Positions 39,681 to 44,614 of a stretch of 44,614 nt of DNA are shown piece after piece. How positions within the stretch are numbered: the first letter of the stretch is position 1; every line of letters begins with the position of its first letter. The stretch is from DATATB01 sp036268995 (lineage in GTDB: Bacteria > Planctomycetota > Planctomycetia > Pirellulales > PNKZ01), in NCBI GenBank assembly GCA_036268995.1, contig DATATB010000196.1:1-44614 (forward strand), read 5' to 3'. The position numbers were made by a program, and so were the translations under genes. Below the pieces are notes generated by a model. That model was not told the DNA's origin. It was given only the letters and a program-made list of their open reading frames with translations, and searched no databases.

Positions 39681-40301
39681 TTAGAGCAGCCCAAAATTAC
39701 GACGGCTGCTCACCGAGAACCGCTCGTCAAGGTAGATGGCGAGCGCCTTGGTCATTACAGTCTTCACCTCGTCCGGCCTGTACGCGAGCTTGTCCCTCAG
39801 TTCAACGGCCCGTCCGCCAATCTCATCTGCGATCAAATCACGGCATGCGTGGTAGCTTCGATTGCGTTCGGGGCGGCCGGCGTGGACAAACTTTCGCACT
39901 TCGAAGATTTCGCCACCCTTGCACAGGTCACTTTCGTCTAGCAAGTCCACCAGGACTGCGCTTAGGTAACCGTCCCCGTATCTGCGCTCGACATGTCGCA
40001 ATGCCGCCCGAATAGAGAAAGCGAACCGCTCGCCCTCCTGCTGGAGATTGATCGCCCGGATGCCGAGGTCCACCAGTCCGGCGTTCACTCCATCGTCCCA
40101 CTCGACTTGGTAAGGAGTCTGCTCCATCTCGTTTTCCCAACGGTGGATCACCAAGCCTGTTTGGGAAGAGCCGCCCGCGTCCGGCCGGTACAGCTCAACT
40201 TCGATTCGATCGCCGGCCTCTTTGCGGCTCTTGCAATACCGCACCAGCGGTGGCAGTGCCATTTCGCTAGGCGCTTCAAACATCTTATCGAGTTCGTTCA
40301 T
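39681..40301 (-). CDS. Unknown protein coupled to a nucleosidase gene
   Basis: A 206-aa cytoplasmic-looking protein; no signal peptide or membrane helix. I do not recognise a family. It has an N-terminal FEAPSEMALPPLVRYCKSRK, an extended middle with strands (RIEVELYRPDAGG, YQVEWDDGVNAGLVDLG) and a helical C-terminal half with charged, cysteine/histidine-bearing segments (CKGGEIFEVRKFVHAG, NRSYHACRDLIADEI). Its ATG lies 12 bp after the stop codon of the nucleosidase gene, with GGGGAAG between them, so the two are almost certainly co-transcribed. The pair appears lower in G+C than neighbours, suggesting recent acquisition, but this was judged by eye. Confidence 0.72.
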   Translation of the reverse strand: MNELDKMFEAPSEMALPPLVRYCKSRKEAGDRIEVELYRPDAGGSSQTGLVIHRWENEMEQTPYQVEWDDGVNAGLVDLGIRAINLQQEGERFAFSIRAALRHVERRYGDGYLSAVLVDLLDESDLCKGGEIFEVRKFVHAGRPERNRSYHACRDLIADEIGGRAVELRDKLAYRPDEVKTVMTKALAIYLDERFSVSSRRNFGLL

Positions 40302-40313
40302 AGGTCTTCCCCG

Positions 40314-41162
40314 TTAGGCCAGCATCTTGGCGTCGTTCAGCAAGCTGGATAGAACAAAGTGCGCCGCATTCTGGGGCGCAATGGTCAATCCGACTTTGAT
40401 TTCTTCGCCCCGTTGTTCATCGGCGAAGTCACAAATGCCTTTGACCACGCACCACGCCGGGTCGTCGGCCTTCACGGCAGCGGCGAGCAGGCCAACGCCT
40501 TCCATTTCCCCACCGACAATGGGCTCGTTGCCGTGTGGCACGGTTCCGTAAAGTTCGTCGCGAAATGCCGCACAGTGGATGCGAGCAGCGCCAGAGAGCA
40601 TTGCTCCCACATGTACCGCAAAGCCAAATTGCGTTCTTGCCTTCTCCCGCAGACATCGCTGGACCAGCGCTGGCCGAGCTGGTTCGATCTCCACTGCGCT
40701 ATAGTCGCTGAAATACCCGGGCTCGTTAGACGCTGGTTTTACGTCACGCTTGTCGTATGGGATCAATGAGGTCGAAACGAGCACGTCGCCGAGCGACTGT
40801 GGCCCTCGGGATATCCCGAACGCCATCCCAAGTTGAATGATGCCCTGGGCACCTGTGGCGGCAAGGTAACGCATTCCCTTTGCCGCCGACCCCAACCGCC
40901 CGTACGGCCCCATTACCGGATTTCCCTTGATACGGGAGCAGCCAATTGCAATGACCGTTTCCCCGCCAATGGTTCCCAAACTCCAAGCGTCGTCACGCAG
41001 CCCCCTTTCCCGAAAATGATTCGTCAACGCAGGATACTTCTGGCAGGGGAGTTCCAGCTTCGCTGCTTGTTCCTGCAGCGCATTTTCCTCTGCGGAGGTG
41101 GCCACAAACAAGAGCAAGCTGCAAACGGGCCAGGGAAGTTGGACTTCGTCCGCTTTCGCCAT
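40314..41162 (-). CDS. Nucleoside phosphorylase-I / MTA-SAH nucleosidase superfamily protein
   Basis: A 282-aa protein of the PNP_UDP_1 superfamily. The start chosen is ATG 41162 with GCGGGGA 8 bases upstream; a GTG two codons earlier lacks spacing for a ribosome-binding site. Family features are IQLGMAFGISRGPQSLGDVLVS (phosphate/ribose loop region), the ribose-binding IVGGEMEGVGLLAAA (Met-Glu pair) and the VVKGICDFADEQRGEE segment with the catalytic aspartate. The substrate may be adenosine-like (5'-methylthioadenosine, SAH, or a free nucleotide). It is the first gene of a two-gene unit with an unknown protein. Superfamily members also serve as nucleotide-depleting effectors in antiviral systems (for example the effector of Detocs), so a housekeeping or a defence role is open. 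Confidence 0.85.
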   Translation of the reverse strand: MAKADEVQLPWPVCSLLLFVATSAEENALQEQAAKLELPCQKYPALTNHFRERGLRDDAWSLGTIGGETVIAIGCSRIKGNPVMGPYGRLGSAAKGMRYLAATGAQGIIQLGMAFGISRGPQSLGDVLVSTSLIPYDKRDVKPASNEPGYFSDYSAVEIEPARPALVQRCLREKARTQFGFAVHVGAMLSGAARIHCAAFRDELYGTVPHGNEPIVGGEMEGVGLLAAAVKADDPAWCVVKGICDFADEQRGEEIKVGLTIAPQNAAHFVLSSLLNDAKMLA

Positions 41163-41346
41163 CTCCACGTCCCCGCCAGATTAAGCACACATGTCCTCAC
41201 CCCGAGAACATTATACAAACGAAACCGTGCGCGTCAGTGCGACACACCCTGGATCCGCCCATGCGACCGGCTCGCTTTCGCCAAACGTACCCGCTGCGGG
41301 ACAAACGTCCTGCCGCAAAACAACCAACGCGACGGGCCGATGCAGA

Positions 41347-43020
41347 TCAGGCTCTGTAAACCCTGGTCCAATAGCGGTCGAGAGCGGCTAGATCCGCCGG
41401 TTGGGTGCGGAAGGCGATGTGGCCGTCGGGGCGGATGAGGTAGAGGCACTCGTAGCGGGCGCCGTAGCGGGTGTGGGCGAGGCACTGGGTGTCGAAGAGG
41501 GTCTGGTCGTCGGCTTGGCCGAGGCCGCAACGGATCAAGGCGGCTTGGAGCAGTTGCGGGTCGCGGGCGTTGAGGTCGCGCACGGTTTGGTCGAGCTGCG
41601 CGAGGCGGGCGTGGGTAGTTGATTCGCCGGCAAAGATGAGGACCTGGTGGCGGAGGTTGTTGCCGCAGCAGTCAAAGAGCCGGTGATGCTCGCCGGGCGT
41701 GCGGCTGAGGCCTTCGGCATCAGGGGCTCGGTCGCCGGCGTGCGGGCCAAGGGAAAATGCCAGCCGCGACTGCGGGCCGGGCTGCTGCGAGCCGAGATAA
41801 GCTTGCAGCCACTTTCCTAAGTCGATGCTTTCTTCCGCCGACAGCGGGCCGTGGCGATAGTTGATCTTCAGATCGCTGATCTGGCCGGCGATCTTTTCCG
41901 GCAGCAAATCGAACGTGCCGGCCACGGCCAACACCGACTGCTTGAGCCACGAGGCCGCGCTGCTGGTGCTCATCATGACCTGCGTGGCCCGATGAGTTGT
42001 CAGTAAAAGACTTTGGGCATGCGGCCGGCGCTCGGCGTCGTAGGTTTCCAGCAAGGCATCGGAGACCTGGCCGCGCAGCCGCATGGCCAGTTTCCAGGCG
42101 AGATTAAAGACCTCTTGCATGCCGGTGTTCATGCCCTGCCCGCCGGCTGGGCTGTGGATGTGCGCCGCATCGCCGGCCAGGAAAACGCGGCCGACTCGAA
42201 AGCGCTCGACAATCCGCGAGCTGATGTGAAACACGCTCAGCCAGGCCGGATCGTGTGGACGCAGCCCGGGCGGCCCGCGCTCGTCGCACAATTGCTGAAC
42301 GAGCGACAAGCTGATCTCCGGCGGCGCCGGATACTCGTCGGGCGGCAGCGGTGCGATCACGCGCCAGTGCTTGGCGCCAACGGGCAAGTTGAACAAAAAG
42401 CCACGCTTGCCGGCATACACCCGGCCTTCGTCGCGCGGCCAGTCGCAATCCAGCAGCACGTCGGCCAGGACAAACGTGCCGGGCAGCGGCTCGCCGGCAA
42501 ATGCCAGGCCGACTTGCTTGCGCACGGTGCTGTGGGCACCATCGCAAGCGAGCACGTAATCGGCGCGGCAGGTTTCTTGCCGGCCGTCGGCGTGGCGCAG
42601 GGTGCAGGTCACGCCCGACTCGTCTTGCACGAGCGTGGTCAATTCAACCAATCGCTCGACTTGTCCGCCGCGCTCGTGAAACTCTTCGCCCAGCAACCGC
42701 TCGGTTTCGCTTTGGGCCAAAACGAGCAGGCAGGGATACGGCGTGTCGAGCTGCTCGAAGCCGACGCGCACCTTTTCTTCGCCATCGAGAAAGATGCGCA
42801 CGGCATTGCCGATGATGCCTGCGGCCAGCAGCCGCTCGGCCATTCCCACGCGCTCGAACATTTCGAGTGTGCGGGCTTGAATGCCCAGCGCGCGGCTTTC
42901 GGTCACGCGCTGCGCGTTTTTCTCGATGATCCGGCAGCCAACGCCCAGCGATTGCAGAGCCAGGGCGGCGGTCAAGCCCACCGGCCCGGCTCCGACAATC
43001 AGTACCTGGGGATCGGACAA
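41347..43020 (-). CDS. FAD-dependent aromatic monooxygenase (p-hydroxybenzoate hydroxylase fold)
   Basis: A 557-aa class A flavoprotein monooxygenase. The TTG at 43020 is the likely start, with GAGGTGA 4 bases upstream. The FAD-binding Rossmann motif is VLIVGAGPVGLTAALAL at the N-terminus, the DG motif is ACDGAHSTVRKQVGL (residue about 160) and the GD motif is VFLAGDAAHIHSPAGGQGMN (about 290). A thioredoxin-like C-terminal domain (about 400-550) ends with LIRPDGHIAFRTQPAD, as in MhpA or PHHY-type phenol hydroxylases. It hydroxylates an aromatic or polyketide substrate using NAD(P)H and O2; substrate not determinable. No pathway partners are adjacent. Confidence 0.92.
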   Translation of the reverse strand: MSDPQVLIVGAGPVGLTAALALQSLGVGCRIIEKNAQRVTESRALGIQARTLEMFERVGMAERLLAAGIIGNAVRIFLDGEEKVRVGFEQLDTPYPCLLVLAQSETERLLGEEFHERGGQVERLVELTTLVQDESGVTCTLRHADGRQETCRADYVLACDGAHSTVRKQVGLAFAGEPLPGTFVLADVLLDCDWPRDEGRVYAGKRGFLFNLPVGAKHWRVIAPLPPDEYPAPPEISLSLVQQLCDERGPPGLRPHDPAWLSVFHISSRIVERFRVGRVFLAGDAAHIHSPAGGQGMNTGMQEVFNLAWKLAMRLRGQVSDALLETYDAERRPHAQSLLLTTHRATQVMMSTSSAASWLKQSVLAVAGTFDLLPEKIAGQISDLKINYRHGPLSAEESIDLGKWLQAYLGSQQPGPQSRLAFSLGPHAGDRAPDAEGLSRTPGEHHRLFDCCGNNLRHQVLIFAGESTTHARLAQLDQTVRDLNARDPQLLQAALIRCGLGQADDQTLFDTQCLAHTRYGARYECLYLIRPDGHIAFRTQPADLAALDRYWTRVYRA

Positions 43021-43046
43021 TGCTCACCTCGGTTCCATCGAACTGC

Positions 43047-43191
43047 GTAGCGGAAGTTGTGAGACTTCCGTTGGTGTGAGGAGCGATACTTACGCCTCGG
43101 AATTCTCACGAATTCCGCTACCGAACGAATTCGCACGAATTTCGCTACGTGAAATGGTGCTTCCTCCGGTCGCTAACGCTCCCGGCTCGCC
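43047..43191. repeat. Repeat cluster upstream of the monooxygenase
   Basis: Three copies of a 22-24 nt motif: CGGAANTCTCACNANTTCCG followed by CTAC. Two are direct (43100-43121 and 43127-43148) and one is inverted (43047-43070). A GGTCGCTNACG family copy (43164-43191) ends the cluster, 14 bp before the stop codon of the acetylesterase gene. Confidence 0.8.
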
Positions 43192-43205
43192 TGGCTGACG
43201 CTTCG

Positions 43206-44614
43206 CTAGTTGCCGAACGTTTTTCCTATTGTCATGCCGGGCCAATCGTCGGTGCGGAAGGGGGTGACGGCCAGGCCCTCTTTGGTGCCGAGATTGCAAA
43301 TCGGGTTGTCGGCCCAAGCGTAGCGGACGGCCACCGGCTCGCTGACCTGATCGCTGGAAACTTCGATTTTGTCGGAGCCCAGGATCTTGGCCTTGGCCGA
43401 AACAAACTTCTTGTCGGCGCCGGCGATGGCGAAGCCCCGCACGTCGGCCACGTCGAAAGTCCGCAGTCCCGCGCCGACGTGATCGAGCGTCACGACGGCT
43501 TTGCCGCCTTGCACTTCGAGCGATTTGTACAGGGGGCTTTCGTACGCGACTTTGACGCCGTAGTCCTTGGCCAGGGCCCAGCGTGCCAGCCGCCGGCCGA
43601 CTTCCTGCTTGTTGCGCGGATGAATGTCGTTGGCTTCGCCCAGGTCGACGATCACGGCCTGTCCGGTATTGGGCAGCCGGCTCATGGTCATGGTCTGGGC
43701 TTCGCGCAGCTCGGCCCAGGTGCTCTCGGCCGGCTCGGCCTTTTCGGCCATGAAGTCGGCGAGCTGGACCCAGTAGAACGGAAAATCGCCCTGCTTCCAC
43801 TCGTCGCGCCAGGTCTGGATCATCAGCGGGAACAGATCGCGATATTCATAAGCCCGGCCCGCGTTCGACTCGCCCTGATACCAGATCGCGCCGCGAATGC
43901 CGTAGCCGATCGTCGGGTGCAACACGCCGTTGTAGATGTTGGCGGGACGGTGGTTACCGGTGAGCTGATTCACCGGCGGACGCGGACGTTGCGGCGCGGG
44001 CTTGCCCGCCTGCCGAGCTTCTTTGGCCGCCGCCTGCCAGCGGGCCAATTGCGTCTTGTGGTTGTTCATCGCTTTTTCATGGTCGTAGGTCTTGGCCATC
44101 TTTTCCCAGTTGCCGAGCATCGTCTGATAGTGCGGATCGGCCTGCAAGCGGGCCAGCGGAATCCAAGCCTCGCAAGCCGAGCCGCCCCACGAGTCGTCGA
44201 TCAAGCCGACCGGCACGTCGAGCGTTTTGTGAATCTGCCGGCCGAAGAAAAAGCCGACGCCCGAGAAGTCGCCGACCGTTTCCGGCGAGCAGACGCTCCA
44301 GGCCCCTTTGAAATCGTCCTGCGGCTCCTGGGTGCCGACTTGCGGCACGGTGATCAGCCGGATGCGGGAAAACTTCGCGGCTTTGACTTCCAGATCGCCG
44401 TCGGTCGAGTTGGCCACCGAAAACTGCATGTTCGACTGGCCCGAGCAGATCCAGACTTCGCCCACCAGCACGTCGCCGATGGTGAGCTTGTTGCCGCCTT
44501 CGACCACCAGCTGGTGCGGGCCGCCGGCCGACAGCGGTTCGAGCTTCACTTCCCAGCGGCCCTGGTCGTCGGCCTTGGACTCGTGCTTCTGGCCGGCAAT
44601 GGACACGGTGACGG
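43206..44614 (-). CDS. Sialate O-acetylesterase, N-terminus beyond the window
   Basis: The frame enters from the right edge (reading VTVSIAGQKHESK) and ends at 43206, so at least 469 codons are present and the N-terminal part, usually a signal peptide and a beta-sandwich domain, is missing. The SGNH catalytic core is clear: VWICSGQSNMQFS (serine of GQSN), DSWGGSACEAW, AIWYQGESN (Q-G-E block) and DLGEANDIHPRNKQEVGRRL, which supplies the Asp/His pair. The C-terminal domain (for example LEVQGGKAVVTLDHVGAGL) is a beta module usual in this family. It removes acetyl groups from sialic acid or other polysaccharides. It is distinct from the shorter esterase-like gene at 37686-39449. A strong repeat cluster follows its stop codon. 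Confidence 0.92.
   Translation of the reverse strand, partial: VTVSIAGQKHESKADDQGRWEVKLEPLSAGGPHQLVVEGGNKLTIGDVLVGEVWICSGQSNMQFSVANSTDGDLEVKAAKFSRIRLITVPQVGTQEPQDDFKGAWSVCSPETVGDFSGVGFFFGRQIHKTLDVPVGLIDDSWGGSACEAWIPLARLQADPHYQTMLGNWEKMAKTYDHEKAMNNHKTQLARWQAAAKEARQAGKPAPQRPRPPVNQLTGNHRPANIYNGVLHPTIGYGIRGAIWYQGESNAGRAYEYRDLFPLMIQTWRDEWKQGDFPFYWVQLADFMAEKAEPAESTWAELREAQTMTMSRLPNTGQAVIVDLGEANDIHPRNKQEVGRRLARWALAKDYGVKVAYESPLYKSLEVQGGKAVVTLDHVGAGLRTFDVADVRGFAIAGADKKFVSAKAKILGSDKIEVSSDQVSEPVAVRYAWADNPICNLGTKEGLAVTPFRTDDWPGMTIGKTFGN

Overview
The window looks like a piece of a planctomycete chromosome, most likely Pirellulales-like (inferred from gene content; no rRNA or other marker is present). 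The signs are a cytochrome-type DUF1549/DUF1553 protein coupled to a Tat-exported DUF1501 protein, a sulfatase, three DUF1559 proteins with prepilin-like N-termini, two SGNH/sialate O-acetylesterase-type enzymes, HEAT-repeat and pseudokinase proteins, and high G+C with many palindromic intergenic repeats. No tRNA, rRNA, CRISPR array, prophage or replication origin was recognised.

Layout. 1-2262 (-): membrane pseudokinase with a beta-helix-like exterior, running off the left edge. 2434-3564 (+): M29 aminopeptidase. 3954-4301 (+): tiny secreted Cys-rich protein with a strong terminator. 4426-8743 (-): DUF1501 and DUF1549/DUF1553 pair with overlapping ends. 8797-10035 (-): fatty acid hydroxylase/sterol desaturase. 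10274-11773 (+): sulfatase. 11831-12224 (-): two small exported or membrane peptides. 12460-16081 (-): accD, a histidine-phosphatase-fold protein without its catalytic histidines, and an acyl-CoA carboxyltransferase. 16412-18037 (+): RpoD/SigA-family sigma factor. 18175-22227 (-): membrane SGNH protein, metF, and a GlmU-like left-handed beta-helix protein. 22355-26636 (+): three tandem DUF1559 paralogues. 26767-31871 (-): sigma-54 activator, secreted HEAT-repeat protein, argH. 32179-32825: IS200-like (RAYT) transposase between inverted three-hairpin ends. 33136-36429 (+): carB. 36466-37441 (-): frameshifted alpha/beta hydrolase. 37686-39449 (-): SGNH/sialate esterase-like protein. 39681-41162 (-): unknown protein plus nucleosidase cassette. 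41347-43020 (-): FAD monooxygenase. 43206-right edge (-): sialate O-acetylesterase, cut by the window end.

Function. Core metabolism is represented by arginine/pyrimidine (argH, carB), folate/methionine (metF) and fatty-acid or acyl-CoA carboxylation (accD, carboxyltransferase). Around it sit extracytoplasmic enzymes for decorated polysaccharides (sulfatase, acetylesterases) and large surface or secreted planctomycete families.

The most distinctive non-coding signal is several families of palindromic repeats. One of them, built of three hairpins with a conserved CTAACGAC box, forms both ends of the RAYT transposase and also occurs alone after a DUF1559 gene, so the transposase is the likely mobiliser of that family. 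The best candidate for an undescribed small system is the nucleosidase plus unknown-protein pair at 39681-41162, but a defence role is inference only.
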